Notes: a model not told the origin generated them from the letters alone. Shown: positions 51,256 through 61,095, numbered from the stretch's first letter. The stretch is DNA of 64,000 bases from DASPGQ01 sp035457705 (GCA_035457705.1 DATIBD010000002.1:18879-82878); one strand, 5' to 3'. Program-made: numbers and translations.

Positions 51256-52314
51256 CTAGCGGCTCCACTTGGAGGTGTTGCCGAGCTCGAAGCCGTCCAC
51301 GAAAATCGGGTCGATTCGCACGCAGTCGTAAGTCAGCGGGATGCGGGGGCCGGCTTCGATCATTTCGAAGTCGCTCACCAGGATCGCGGCGAGATCGAAG
51401 GTTCCGAGCAAACCCTCCCATTTCGCCGCGGTGAAGCGGTCGCTCTGTGCAGTCAAAGCGATGCTGCCACCGTCGGCGAGCAGGATGCCGTATCTCTGCA
51501 TCGCGCGTGCCACGACGCGCGCGCCCTCGTTCGGGAGGGCGTTCAGAGGGAAGTCGGCGCGCAGTCGCAGCCGGGCGCCGTAAGGCGGAGCCGGCCATGG
51601 GGCGGACGGCGCGCCAGCGTGGGTCGCGGGATGGACGTAAACGCCGCCCCGAATGCGATGGTTCGGCAAGATGAACCGGATCGCGTGATCAATCGAGCCC
51701 GCCGCGACCTCGTCGGCGCTGAACAGAAGCGGCGCGATAGGAAAGCCCGCCGCGTCGGCGCTGGTGCATTGCTCGCCGCGCAGGCTCGGCGGGTAGGTGA
51801 GGCTCGTGTTCCAAACCACGAGACAGCTGGAGAAGACCTCCTGGTTGACGACGTCCAGGTCGCTGCTCCATAGCTCGAAGAGCCTGTGAGTCGGGGGATG
51901 GACGACGATCAGATGGCAGTCGCCGCCGGCGAGGCACTCGTAACCGGTCTCTCCTTCAAGAGCACCTCCGGGCGGCACCGGTACCGGCTCGACGTCACAG
52001 TCCGGCGTGTAGTACGTGACCTTGGGCGTGTGGGTCCAGAACGGTGTGGCGGCGTTCGCCTCGAGCACCTCGATCGAGAAGTCGATTCGCATCGACCCCG
52101 TGCCCCAGCCGCCGTTGGCGGAAAGCCACTGGATCACGTTCGCCGACTCGGTGTCCACGGGGGCGCCAGATATGTCCTGGTACCACACCGAGTCCAGCGG
52201 AAAGTAAGGTCCGCTTCCGGAGGCGGGCTGGGCCAGGAGCAAGCGGGGCGCGGCCAGAACAATTGCCAGCACCGTCGTCCCTGGTTGCCACCGGCCCGCT
52301 TCAACCACGTTCAT
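51256..52314 (-). CDS. Secreted hypothetical protein with GFExGNTSxWS-type C-terminus
   Basis: 352 residues with a signal peptide (TTVLAIVLAAPRLLLA). No known enzyme domain; blocks such as PLDSVWYQDISGAPVDTESANVIQWL and HRIRGGVYVHPATHAGAPSAPWP suggest an extracellular protein. The end FVDGFELGNTSKWSR is a recurring C-terminal motif of secreted proteins in related bacteria. The ATG at 52314 overlaps the upstream gene stop as ATGA, which sets the start against an 87-codon extension. Confidence 0.75.
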   Translation of the reverse strand: MNVVEAGRWQPGTTVLAIVLAAPRLLLAQPASGSGPYFPLDSVWYQDISGAPVDTESANVIQWLSANGGWGTGSMRIDFSIEVLEANAATPFWTHTPKVTYYTPDCDVEPVPVPPGGALEGETGYECLAGGDCHLIVVHPPTHRLFELWSSDLDVVNQEVFSSCLVVWNTSLTYPPSLRGEQCTSADAAGFPIAPLLFSADEVAAGSIDHAIRFILPNHRIRGGVYVHPATHAGAPSAPWPAPPYGARLRLRADFPLNALPNEGARVVARAMQRYGILLADGGSIALTAQSDRFTAAKWEGLLGTFDLAAILVSDFEMIEAGPRIPLTYDCVRIDPIFVDGFELGNTSKWSR

Positions 52315-53150
52315 CGCCACGAGGAGAAATCGTCGAGCTCGATCCAGCCGGTGCTGGAGGCAAGCGTTCCATCGATTGCCCCCCATTTGACGAAGTCGAT
52401 GCGACCACCGCCGTTGTCGAGACTCGTGAGACCATCGAGCCCCGACCCATCGATCGCGATCAAGAACTCCCCGTCCCCCGCGCCCGCCCTCCAGGAAATG
52501 TGGATCTTGTGGAAGCCGGGAGGCAGTAGAAAGTCGGTGGAATGCTCCACTAATTCCCCAGCGACGTCGTCCCACGCGAGAATCGCCGCTCGGATTTCCG
52601 ATAGGCTCCTCCGTAGCACGACGCGGAACCGAGATATTCCGTTCGCCGAATAACCGACGAAGTGCCCAATCTCGTCGCCCATGGCCAAACTCAGGCCGTC
52701 CACTCGCAGGGAGAACTCCGCATTGTAGGTCGTCTCGGCCGTCGGCATATCGTCTCTGACGTAGGCAAACGGTGACTTCACGAAGGGATCGATGCGGGCG
52801 ACGAAGGACACGCCCGAGGCCACCGAGAAACCGTTCTGCAAGGTGACCCGATCTCCTGCTGTGAACGTCGCTCCCGGACTCACGACCTCGACGTTACCGG
52901 CAGTGATCGAGTTACAAGCAAGCTGGTTCGAGCTCACCGTGCCCGGAGGAACCACTACGTCGGATTGCGTGCAAGTAACCCCAACCGCGACCCGCAAGCC
53001 GAAGTCGCCGGTGAAAGCGGCGCCTCCCAGCACGTCCAGGGCGGCGCCGCCCCTCACGTCTCGTCCCGCCGAGATCGGTATCAGAAAAAGGATCAAGAAC
53101 CAGGGACATCGCGTCGAGATCGCGTACCCTCTGGCCCGAGCCGTTGCCAA
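52311..53150 (-). CDS. Secreted hypothetical protein (279 aa)
   Basis: 279 residues with an N-terminal signal (PWFLILFLIPISAG). The first part has short repeats like NSITAGNVEVVSPGATFTAGDRVTLQNGFSVASG, the form of 3-coated cell-surface domains; the rest is a lectin/LamG-like beta sandwich (FHKIHISWRAGAGDGEFLIAIDGSG). It ends WIELDDFSSWR. Coupled to the following gene by ATGA overlap. Function unknown. Confidence 0.75.
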   Translation of the reverse strand: MATARARGYAISTRCPWFLILFLIPISAGRDVRGGAALDVLGGAAFTGDFGLRVAVGVTCTQSDVVVPPGTVSSNQLACNSITAGNVEVVSPGATFTAGDRVTLQNGFSVASGVSFVARIDPFVKSPFAYVRDDMPTAETTYNAEFSLRVDGLSLAMGDEIGHFVGYSANGISRFRVVLRRSLSEIRAAILAWDDVAGELVEHSTDFLLPPGFHKIHISWRAGAGDGEFLIAIDGSGLDGLTSLDNGGGRIDFVKWGAIDGTLASSTGWIELDDFSSWR

Positions 53151-53290
53151 TCAGGAATCCTCCTTTTCTTCATTGTAGCGAGACGGGCTTCTCGGCGTCT
53201 CGACCCGGTTCGCGGGCGTTCCCTCGGTAAAGCCCTCGGCCGCTCGCCTTTTCCTCCTGGGGTTCCGCTTTTCACCGGGTTGATTTACCG

Positions 53291-53980
53291 TTATCCCCAC
53301 CCGACGCTGCCCTCGGGTGGATAGGGCACGGTTCCACGCAGCTGCGAGATCTTCTCGTCGGGGAACCTGGGGAGATAGAGCTGGTTTCGGTCGCGCCACT
53401 CGTTGACCTTCGCTTCCGCCCTCTTGGCGGCTTCCGGCGTTGGCTGATTGCCACGCTCCAGCGACACGGTCCGCGTCGGGTACGCGAGAGCCGTCCCCGC
53501 TTGGACGATGATATCCAGGATCCTGAGGTTCAGATCCTCTGCGACTTCGAGATAATCACTCCAATCGGTCGTCCTCACATAAGCGAATACCTCGAGGTCG
53601 AGAGAGCTGTCACCGTAGCCGATGAAACGAACGCGAGCCGGATCCGGGTCCACCCTCGGATTTGAATACAGCAGCTTTCGGACCTGGACCAGGACGTAGC
53701 GCACCTGATCGGGCGTGGCATCGTAACGAAGCCGGATCGTCGGGTGATACCAGATCCGTTCGCGCTCCGCGAAGTTCTCGAGCTGCATGTCGGCAAACGC
53801 AGCGTTCGCACATAAACGGCAGTAGGGTCCAGGGTCCTCCTCTTGCTCCAGCACATCCCTGACCCTGGGCTCCTGGGCGTGCGCTGGGTGCAACCCGAGC
53901 AGTTGCACAGTAATCCACGTTACGATCGCTGTCAGCACGAGGAAAGACAACCGGGACTCGCGATGTATGAAAAGACGCAT
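53291..53980 (-). CDS. MscS-like mechanosensitive channel, truncated (C-terminal domain only)
   Basis: 229 residues. A signal peptide (FLVLTAIVTWITVQLLGLHPAHAQ) and a short linker lead straight into the MscS C-terminal cytoplasmic part: NAAFADMQLENFAERERIWYHPTIRLRYDATPDQVRYVLVQVRKLL, then VRFIGYGDSSLDLEVFAYVRTTDW and LDIIVQAGTALAYPTRTVSLER. The channel helices and the beta domain preceding this region are missing, so an internal deletion of a larger MscS gene is likely. It may be non-functional as a channel. Confidence 0.8.
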   Translation of the reverse strand: MRLFIHRESRLSFLVLTAIVTWITVQLLGLHPAHAQEPRVRDVLEQEEDPGPYCRLCANAAFADMQLENFAERERIWYHPTIRLRYDATPDQVRYVLVQVRKLLYSNPRVDPDPARVRFIGYGDSSLDLEVFAYVRTTDWSDYLEVAEDLNLRILDIIVQAGTALAYPTRTVSLERGNQPTPEAAKRAEAKVNEWRDRNQLYLPRFPDEKISQLRGTVPYPPEGSVGWG

Positions 53981-54292
53981 AGTATCCTCCTCTATTTTCC
54001 GGAGAGCTGGATGCGAATCGTCTCCTATACCACTCGCCGTTTACGCGGGTCCAGTTCCCGGACAAGAATCGCCACCTTCACGGCTCGCCGCGGGACGGGA
54101 GCAAACGGAGGATTCGGAGCCGCTCCACAGGGCGCGCGCCTTCGCGACGATGCGACTCTGCGTTAAGATTTTCCTTGGTGGCGACAAGAAGGTTGACATG
54201 GCCTTGGTAAGAGATCGGACGAGCACCGGCGCTCGCCCAATTCGTTCAAGAAGGGACTTGGCCACGCGCAAATCGAGGCACCGAGTCACGCA
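53981..54292. other. 312-bp intergenic region, no gene recognised
   Basis: Between the divergent mscS-like and Xaa-Pro peptidase genes. A TTGACA (54194-54199) on the plus strand has no good -10 at 16-18 bp. No stem-loop or repeat copy found. It presumably contains both promoters. Confidence 0.4.
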
Positions 54293-55735
54293 ATGAGAGG
54301 GTTCGCGTTCTCGATTGCTGTGATTCTGGCCGCGTACGCAGCCTCGAGCCAAGACGCTCCGCTCTTTACCGAGGATTTCCCCTCCGAGGAGTTCGTCGCT
54401 CGTCGGCAGAAGGTCTACGACGCCATTGGCCCGAACGCTCTGGCTCTCGTACAGGGGGCGCCTTCGCCGCCGGGCTATGTCCGCTTCCGGCAGACGAATT
54501 CCTTCTACTACTTGTCGGGCGTAGAGTCCCCTCACGCGTATCTTCTGCTCGACGGGACTCGACGCCGAACGTCGCTCTATCTCCCCCATCGAAACCTGAG
54601 GCGTGAGGCAAGCGAGGGGAAACTGCTCTCCGCCGAGGACGAGGATCTCGTCCGGCAGCTCACCGCGATAGAGCAGGTGTACGGCGTCGAGCTCCTGGCC
54701 GACCATTTGGCGCGGTTCGCTCGGGGAGGCAGGGTGCCTACTCTCTATACCCCGTTCGAGCCGGCAGAAATGCAGGCGACGAGCCGGGATCTCGCGACCC
54801 GTGCCGCTTCCGACATCGCAAGCGACCCATGGGACGGCCGGCCCACCCGTGAAGCCCATTTCTTGGCACGCATCCGCCAGCGATTCCCTCAACTCGACGT
54901 AGTGGATCTGTCTCCCGTTCTCGACGGTCTTCGCCTCGTCAAGAGTCCTCGCGAGATAGAGCTCATCCGCAAGGCGACACGGCTGTCGGGATTCGCGCTG
55001 ATGGAAGCGATGCGCTCTACCGTGGCCGGTCTTTCTGAGTACGAGCTCGATGCGCTCGCGAAGCTCTTTTTCCACCGTGCTGGAGCTCAGGGTGACGCTT
55101 ATTACTCGCTCATCGCCTCGGGAAAGAATGCCTGGTTTCCCCACTATCACCAGGGAAAGAAGAAGCTTCTCGACGGGGAGCTCCTTCTGATGGACTACGC
55201 TCCCGATGTCGGCTACTACACGAGCGACGTCACCCGCATGTGGCCCGTGAACGGTCGTTTCAACGACAGGCAACGGGAGCTATATGGTTTCTATCTCGAG
55301 TACTATCGGGCCATCCTCGACTCCATTCGCCCCGGCGACGTAAGCGCCATCATGGACGACGCGTCCCGCAGGATGGACGCGGTCCTCGGCCGGTGGCAAT
55401 TCAGCAAGCCGATTTACCGCAGCGCGGCGACGAGATTCGTGGAAGCCTACAAGCAGAGGGCTAGGGAGCGCCCTTCCAGCTTGGGTCACGGCGTCGGCAT
55501 GGCGGTACACGACGTCGGAGACGCCGACGGCGTGCTCCTGGCCGGAATGGTGTTCACCATCGAGCCGCAGTTCCGTATTCCCGAAGAGCAGATCTACATT
55601 CGTCTGGAGGACGTCATCTTGATCACCGATGGCGGCTCGGAGAACCTGTCGGCCTTCGTTCCCGTGGAAATCGATGAAATCGAGGCCCTCATGAAGGAAG
55701 AGGGGCTCCTTCAGATGTTCGAGCTTCCGCATTGA
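54293..55735 (+). CDS. Secreted Xaa-Pro aminopeptidase (M24B)
   Basis: 480 residues with a signal peptide (AFSIAVILAAYAASSQ). N-terminal creatinase domain (FRQTNSFYYLSGVESPHAYLLLDG) and C-terminal pita-bread metallopeptidase. Metal ligands: Asp in LLLMDYAPDVGYYTSDVTRMWP (two), His in LGHGVGMAVHD, Glu in FTIEPQF and Glu in IYIRLEDVILIT. Cleaves N-terminal residues before proline, here in the periplasm. Confidence 0.94.
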   Translation: MRGFAFSIAVILAAYAASSQDAPLFTEDFPSEEFVARRQKVYDAIGPNALALVQGAPSPPGYVRFRQTNSFYYLSGVESPHAYLLLDGTRRRTSLYLPHRNLRREASEGKLLSAEDEDLVRQLTAIEQVYGVELLADHLARFARGGRVPTLYTPFEPAEMQATSRDLATRAASDIASDPWDGRPTREAHFLARIRQRFPQLDVVDLSPVLDGLRLVKSPREIELIRKATRLSGFALMEAMRSTVAGLSEYELDALAKLFFHRAGAQGDAYYSLIASGKNAWFPHYHQGKKKLLDGELLLMDYAPDVGYYTSDVTRMWPVNGRFNDRQRELYGFYLEYYRAILDSIRPGDVSAIMDDASRRMDAVLGRWQFSKPIYRSAATRFVEAYKQRARERPSSLGHGVGMAVHDVGDADGVLLAGMVFTIEPQFRIPEEQIYIRLEDVILITDGGSENLSAFVPVEIDEIEALMKEEGLLQMFELPH

Positions 55736-55832
55736 CAGGCCGAGGGCGAGGCAGCGGCGAACCGCCGGTGTCATCGCTTTGCGCCGGGAACTTTCCGCCT
55801 TCTCGGGCGTTACCTCTGCGAGGTCGATTCTC

Positions 55833-58253
55833 ATGGAATGGCTGACGGATTGGAGACACTCTCTTCGGGTCGTTGCCGCGCGTCCTGCCTTTAGCCTGCT
55901 AGTCATCATCCCGCTCGCGTTGGGTATCGGAGCGAACACGGCAATTTTCAGCGCGGTGCACGCGGTGCTCCTGCGCTCGCTCCCGTACGAGGATCCCGCT
56001 CGCCTCGTGCGCCTGTGGGAAGCGAGGCCGAGGATGGGCCCGGGAGCGGAAGAGATGGCCGCCTTCTCGATGGATCACTTTCGCGCCTGGCGCGAATCGA
56101 ATGAAGTGTTCGACGGAATGGCGGCCTATGGGAATGCGAGCTTCAACCTGACCGGAGGTGCCGAGCCGATACGGATCGAAGGCCAACGAGTTTCCCCGTC
56201 CCTGTTTGCGATCCTGGGGGTGGAAGCTCTTCACGGTCGCGCGCTCTCTTCCGAGGAACGGACTCCTGGGAAGGACCGCGTCGCGGTGCTGAGCCACGGC
56301 CTCTGGCAGCGGACGTTTGGCGGTGACCCGTCTCTCGTCGGAGGAGCCATTCGTCTCGATGGCCGTCCCTACACCGTCGTCGGCGTCATGCCACCGGATT
56401 TTCGTTTCCCCGATGCCAGAAGCGAGCTCTGGGTGCCTCTTCCCGACGAAACCGCGGAGCCGTCTCGACCCGGCGAAATGCGCATCGAGCTCGTTCCCGT
56501 CATCGCCAGGCTCGCTCCGGGCGTTTCGATCGAGCGGGCCGAGGCCGAGGGAAGTGCTTTTCTCGACCACTACCGCGAGACGAGCGAGATGGCACGGCGG
56601 ATGGACGAGGGCGTGAGCATCCATCTCACGTCACTCAAGGAGCAGCTCGTTCGTCCCATCCGACCGGCGCTTCTCGTGCTCTTTGTCGCTGTCGGCCTCG
56701 TGCTCCTCATTGCCTGTGCCAACGTCGCCGATCTTCTCCTCGTGCGCGCCCAGAGCCGTGACCGAGAGATCGCCGTACGGGCAGCGCTCGGTGCCGGTGG
56801 GGCTCGGATCGCCGCGAAGCTGATGATGGAGGGTCTCATCTACGCAATTCCAGCAGGTGCCCTGGGCGTGCTCATCGCTTGGTGGGGCGTTCGCGCGCTG
56901 TCTCTGCTGGTTCCTCCGGATCTCCCCCAACTCAACGAGCTTTCGATCGACGCCACCGTGCTCGCGTTCAACGTCGTCATCGCGTTGTCGACCTCTTTGC
57001 TCGTGGGGATGGTGCCAGCGGTACGGGCGCTTCGGTTGGACCTCGTGGCGGGTTTGACGGGGGTCGGGGGTACGACCTCGAGCGGCGGGGGCTCCAACGT
57101 TCTGGCCGCCGCCGAAGTTGCGATCGCGCTCGTCCTGCTCATGGCCGCGGGGCTCATGTTGCGAAGCTTCGAGACGCTCACACGCGTCGACCCCGGCTAC
57201 CAGGCGAGGGACTTGCTGAGCTTTCGCCTCAGTCTGCCGCAGACTCAATACCCGGATGCGGTGGCCCGGAGAAGCTTCTACGATGCTCTGCGGGCTTCCG
57301 TGGAAGGCATTCCCGGTGTCACTGCTGTCGGTCTCGTCAATTCCCTTCCCCTCGATCGCTCGAGAATGATCACGGTGCTCGACATCGAGGGCAGGCCCCC
57401 GATTGCGGACCGAATGCAGATGCCCCGGGCGAGCGTTCGCATAGTTAGCCCGGGCTTCTTTCGCGCGATGGGAATCCGTCTCTTGCAAGGCCTCGATCAC
57501 GAGGATCGTGACGACCCGTCGTCACCCGCCGCCGTCGTCGTGAACCAATCTCTCGTCGAGCGCTACTTCTCGAACGAGGAGCCCGTCGGGCAACGTCTCC
57601 GCAGCCTGGGAGAGATCGTGGGCGTCGTCGCCGACGTGCGTCAGGAAGGGCTCGACACGAGCCCGGAGCCCGAGATCTACCTGAGCTATCGCAACATGCC
57701 CGATCAGCTGTTGGAGAGCGTAATGAGCGCCGTCGTCCGTTACGACCGGCGCGTCAACGTCACGGCGGCGGTCGAAGCGCGCGTAAGGCAGCTCGACCCC
57801 GATCTTCCTCTGGCCGACGTTCGACAGATGGAAGCAAGGCTCTCCGATTCGGTGGCGCGGCCGCGTCTCTATGCGACACTCCTCACCGTCTTCGCCGCCT
57901 TCGCCCTCGTGCTGGCCGTTTCGGGCGTGTACGCGGTGATGAGCTATGTCTGGTCGAGGAGGCGACGGGAAAGCGCTGTGAGAATTGCACTCGGTGCGAC
58001 GCCGCGAGACATCATGCGTCTGGTGCTGGCCGATGCGCTGCACATTCTGTTACTCGGACTCGGCGGAGGCGCCCTCGCCGCGATTGTCCTGACGCGGAGC
58101 CTTTCGAGCTTCTTGTTCGAAGTGACCGCGACCGACCCGGCAACGCTCGTCGCCGCAAGCGCAATCCTCGGAACCGCCGTCTTGGCTGCGGGTGCGGTAC
58201 CCGCGATCCAGGCGTCGCGCCCCGATCCGGTGAAGGCGCTTCGTTACGAATAA
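55833..58253 (+). CDS. ADOP-type MacB/FtsX ABC permease (orphan)
   Basis: 806-residue duplicated permease of the acidobacterial ADOP family. Structure: MacB_PCD periplasmic domain and FtsX domain, twice. N-terminal helix RPAFSLLVIIPLALGIGANTAIFSAVHAVLLRSLPY, first FtsX block LLVLFVAVGLVLLIACANVADLLLVRAQSRDREIAVRAALGAGGARI, second block FAAFALVLAVSGVYAVMSYVWSRRRRESAVRIALGATPRDIMRLVL. No ATPase gene is nearby. The ATG at 55833 (MEWLTDWRHSLR) is the usual start; the frame continues 18 codons upstream. Confidence 0.95.
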   Translation: MEWLTDWRHSLRVVAARPAFSLLVIIPLALGIGANTAIFSAVHAVLLRSLPYEDPARLVRLWEARPRMGPGAEEMAAFSMDHFRAWRESNEVFDGMAAYGNASFNLTGGAEPIRIEGQRVSPSLFAILGVEALHGRALSSEERTPGKDRVAVLSHGLWQRTFGGDPSLVGGAIRLDGRPYTVVGVMPPDFRFPDARSELWVPLPDETAEPSRPGEMRIELVPVIARLAPGVSIERAEAEGSAFLDHYRETSEMARRMDEGVSIHLTSLKEQLVRPIRPALLVLFVAVGLVLLIACANVADLLLVRAQSRDREIAVRAALGAGGARIAAKLMMEGLIYAIPAGALGVLIAWWGVRALSLLVPPDLPQLNELSIDATVLAFNVVIALSTSLLVGMVPAVRALRLDLVAGLTGVGGTTSSGGGSNVLAAAEVAIALVLLMAAGLMLRSFETLTRVDPGYQARDLLSFRLSLPQTQYPDAVARRSFYDALRASVEGIPGVTAVGLVNSLPLDRSRMITVLDIEGRPPIADRMQMPRASVRIVSPGFFRAMGIRLLQGLDHEDRDDPSSPAAVVVNQSLVERYFSNEEPVGQRLRSLGEIVGVVADVRQEGLDTSPEPEIYLSYRNMPDQLLESVMSAVVRYDRRVNVTAAVEARVRQLDPDLPLADVRQMEARLSDSVARPRLYATLLTVFAAFALVLAVSGVYAVMSYVWSRRRRESAVRIALGATPRDIMRLVLADALHILLLGLGGGALAAIVLTRSLSSFLFEVTATDPATLVAASAILGTAVLAAGAVPAIQASRPDPVKALRYE

Positions 58254-58897
58254 CGATATCGGCCCTTCCTCTCGGCCGCGATGGAGAAGACGGTGCGCCC
58301 CTCGCGTCGGTACTTGCGCTCGAAGCTCGTGCCCGCCGTCTCGCCGTCGGCGGCCGCCGACGGAGCGGTGAAGGGCACGACGGCCAATCCGGAAAGCTCG
58401 ATGGCGTTTCGAATCACGGCAAAATACGCGGAATGATCGGTGGCGACTTGGAGCCTCGCGCCCACTCTCATCTTCGCTGCCAGAGACGTCACGAGATCCG
58501 GCTTCAACAAGCGCCGTCGGTGATGGCGTTTCTTGGGCCAGGGATCCGGGAAATAAATGTGGACGGCGGCGAGTGAGTCGTCCTCCAGGAACTCCCGGAC
58601 GAAGACCTCCGCCTCGGCGAGGATCACCCGCGCGTTCGATCGGGCGTGGCGACGTAACCGATCGGCGGCGTAGATCCAGTACTTGTGGGCGCGCTCGACG
58701 CCGAGGAAACGGACGTCGGGACGCCGCTCCGACTCGGCGAGCAGAAAACCTCCCTTGCCGGACCCAACCTCGAGCTCGAAAGGTGCCTCGTCTCCGAAGA
58801 CGGCCCGGGCGGTGAACGGCTTGGGGGTGTCCTCGAGTGTGAGGCCGAACGGGCCGGGCTGCAATTCTCTTTTGCGTCTCGAGCGCCCGCGACCCAT
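58244..58897 (-). CDS. trmB: tRNA (guanine-N7-)-methyltransferase
   Basis: 217 residues; methylates G46 of the tRNA variable loop. SAM motif ELEVGSGKGGFLLAESERRPD, then FLGVERAHKYW, and AAVHIYFPDPWPKKRHHRRRLLKPD, the TrmB signature, with LQVATDHSAYF. Its 3' end overlaps the convergent permease by 10 bp. The C-terminal region is short but complete. Confidence 0.95.
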   Translation of the reverse strand: MGRGRSRRKRELQPGPFGLTLEDTPKPFTARAVFGDEAPFELEVGSGKGGFLLAESERRPDVRFLGVERAHKYWIYAADRLRRHARSNARVILAEAEVFVREFLEDDSLAAVHIYFPDPWPKKRHHRRRLLKPDLVTSLAAKMRVGARLQVATDHSAYFAVIRNAIELSGLAVVPFTAPSAAADGETAGTSFERKYRREGRTVFSIAAERKGRYRYS

Positions 58898-59040
58898 CGT
58901 TGGTTATGACGTCCTGATCATGTTAAGCTAAAGGATTCCCGTCGGAGGGACCAGTAGCTGTTTAAATTACTTCCTTTAATCTAATCCGCGAACGAAAGGC
59001 TCCCCTCGGCCCCATTAGCTCGAAAAAACAGGAGAGATGA

Positions 59041-59934
59041 GTGAAAACGAACGTGCCCCCGTACGACCCTGTGGCGACTCGAAGCGGTGTCTGCTGGTCT
59101 TCCACGATTCCTTTTACCTTGCTCCATGTGGTCGCACTCGGAGTGTTCTGGGTCGGTGTGAGCCCGGTGGCGATCGCCGTATGCATGGCTCTGTTCTGGG
59201 CGCGCATGTTCGCAATCACCGGCTTCTACCACCGCTATCTCTCCCATAGAAGTTACAAGACGTCGCGGTGGTTCCAGTTCGTGTTTGCCCTCCTGGGGAA
59301 CTCCGCGACCCAAAAGGGGCCGTTGTGGTGGGCGGCGCACCATCGGCATCACCATCTCTACTCGGACCAGGAGGACGACGTTCACTCGCCCACGAGGCGA
59401 GGATTCTTCTACTCCCACGTGGGCTGGGTTTTCGATCGCATCAACTCTGGCACACGCCTGCGCCTCGTCCCCGATCTGGCCAAGTTCCCCGAGCTCCGCG
59501 CTCTCGATCGGTTCGACGTCCTCGTTCCCGTTCTCCTGGGAGCGGCTTGTTTTGGGCTCGGCGTCCTCCTCGAGGCCAAAGCTCCCGGTCTCGGGACCTC
59601 GGGGGCCCAGATGCTCATCTGGGGTTTCTTCGTATCCACCGTGCTTCTGTCCCACAGCACCTTCACGATCAATTCGCTCTCGCACGTCTTCGGAAAGAGG
59701 CGCTTCGAGACCAAGGACACGAGCCGGAACAATCTCTTGCTTGCCCTGTTGACATTCGGCGAGGGCTGGCACAACAACCACCACCATTACCCGACTTCGG
59801 CGCGGCAGGGTTTCTACTGGTGGGAGATCGATATTACCTACTACGGTCTCTTGCTGCTTTCCAAGCTCGGTCTCATCTGGGATTTGAAGAGGGTACCTTC
59901 CCACATATTACGACAGGAGGCCGCGGCCGCCTGA
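59041..59934 (+). CDS. Acyl-CoA/acyl-lipid delta-9 desaturase
   Basis: 297-residue membrane di-iron desaturase with four hydrophobic helices and the three histidine boxes HRYLSH (after ITGFY), HRHHH (in WWAAHHRHHHLYSDQEDDVHSP) and HNNHHHYP (in GEGWHNNHHHYP). Introduces a cis double bond, likely for membrane fluidity control. Start GTG at 59041 with AGGAGAG upstream. Confidence 0.95.
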   Translation: MKTNVPPYDPVATRSGVCWSSTIPFTLLHVVALGVFWVGVSPVAIAVCMALFWARMFAITGFYHRYLSHRSYKTSRWFQFVFALLGNSATQKGPLWWAAHHRHHHLYSDQEDDVHSPTRRGFFYSHVGWVFDRINSGTRLRLVPDLAKFPELRALDRFDVLVPVLLGAACFGLGVLLEAKAPGLGTSGAQMLIWGFFVSTVLLSHSTFTINSLSHVFGKRRFETKDTSRNNLLLALLTFGEGWHNNHHHYPTSARQGFYWWEIDITYYGLLLLSKLGLIWDLKRVPSHILRQEAAAA

Positions 59935-59956
59935 AGCAGCTCATCGGGTCGAGAGA

Positions 59957-60088
59957 CTAGCAGGCTGGTGAAAAAGCACAGTCCGGCCTGCGCGAGCGGA
60001 GCGAGCCCGGCGCGCCTGCCGCGCCGTGAGCAGCCCGAGCCGTGGCGGCTCGATCGATTGCGGGTCTCGCCACGGCACTGAGCACTGA
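59957..60088 (+). repeat. Dispersed hairpin repeat, copy B
   Basis: 132-bp unit between convergent genes, starting CTAGCAGGCTGGTGAAAAA and ending CGCCACGGCACTGAGCACTGA; the right end has lost the CTAG. It differs from copy A by scattered substitutions only. Confidence 0.85.
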
Positions 60089-60111
60089 GAGAGAAAGAAG
60101 GCGTTAGCCTC

Positions 60112-61086
60112 TTACCAGCCCAGGATCCACCCGAAGACCAGGGGAGCAACGATCGACGCATCGGACTCGATGACGTACTTCGGGCAGTCGACCGACAGCT
60201 TCCCCCAGGTGATCTTCTCGTTAGGTACTGCGCCGGAGTACCCTCCGTAGCTCGTCGTCGAGTCGGATATCTGACAGAAGTAACACCATCGGGGCACGTT
60301 CTCGCGCCTCAAGTCTTGATGCAGCATCGGCACGACGCAAATCGGGAAGTCTCCCGCGATACCGCCTCCGATCTGGAAGAACCCGACCCCGCCGGCTCGG
60401 GATTGTTTGGTGTACCAATCGGCAAAATCGATCATGTACTCGATTCCCGAGCGTAAGACCGTGGGGTCGGTATCCCCCAGGATGCAGTGAGCGGCGAAAA
60501 TGTTGCCCAGGGTGGAATCCTCCCACCCGGGAACGAGGATCGGCAGGTTCCTCTCACAGGCGGCGACGATCCAGCTGTCCTTGGGATCGATCTGGTAGTG
60601 GTTCTCGAGCTTACCGCGAGAGATGAGATCGTACAGGTACTCGTGGGGGAAGTGGCGCTTGCCTCTCTGTCGTGCCTCGCTCCAGAGCTGGGAAATGTGA
60701 TGCTCGATGCGGCGCATCGCCTCTTCTTCCGGAATACAGGTATCGGTCACGCGGTTGTAATGTCCTTCGAGAAGCATTCGTTCGTCGTCGGGAGAGAGGT
60801 CTCGATAGTTGGGTATCCGCTTGTAGTGATCGTGAGCGACCAGATTGAACAAGTCTTCTTCCAGGTTGGCTCCGGTGCAGCAAATGATGTGAACTTTGTC
60901 TCTGCGGATCATCTCCGCCAAAGAGAGGCCGAGCTCGCCGGTGCTCATGGCCCCGGCAAGAGTGATCATCATTCTGCCACCCTCGTCGATCACCTTCTCG
61001 TAGCCGATTGCCGCATCGACTAGGGTCGCGGCGTTGAAATGACGAAAGTTCCGCTGGATGAACTGCGAGACAGGTCCTTTGTCCAT
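60112..61086 (-). CDS. Deoxyhypusine-synthase-like protein (polyamine aminobutyltransferase)
   Basis: 324 residues of the deoxyhypusine synthase family: NFRHFNAATLVDAAIGYEKVIDEGGRMMITLAGAMSTGELGLSLAEMI, ICCTGANLEEDLFNLVAH, GVGFFQIGGGIAGDFPICVVPML and EKITWGKLSVDCPKYVIESDASIVAPL. WGKL keeps the active-site lysine (human Lys329 in SWGKI). Bacteria have no eIF5A, so such enzymes are thought to use putrescine or agmatine, for example making homospermidine. Third gene of the decarboxylase-agmatinase operon, 9 nt after agmatinase. Confidence 0.92.
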   Translation of the reverse strand: MDKGPVSQFIQRNFRHFNAATLVDAAIGYEKVIDEGGRMMITLAGAMSTGELGLSLAEMIRRDKVHIICCTGANLEEDLFNLVAHDHYKRIPNYRDLSPDDERMLLEGHYNRVTDTCIPEEEAMRRIEHHISQLWSEARQRGKRHFPHEYLYDLISRGKLENHYQIDPKDSWIVAACERNLPILVPGWEDSTLGNIFAAHCILGDTDPTVLRSGIEYMIDFADWYTKQSRAGGVGFFQIGGGIAGDFPICVVPMLHQDLRRENVPRWCYFCQISDSTTSYGGYSGAVPNEKITWGKLSVDCPKYVIESDASIVAPLVFGWILGW

Positions 61087-61095
61087 GAAACCCCC

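Noticed and set aside
54041..55273. 410-residue minus-strand frame
   Set aside because: Shadow of the Xaa-Pro aminopeptidase gene, whose metal ligands are all present on the plus strand.
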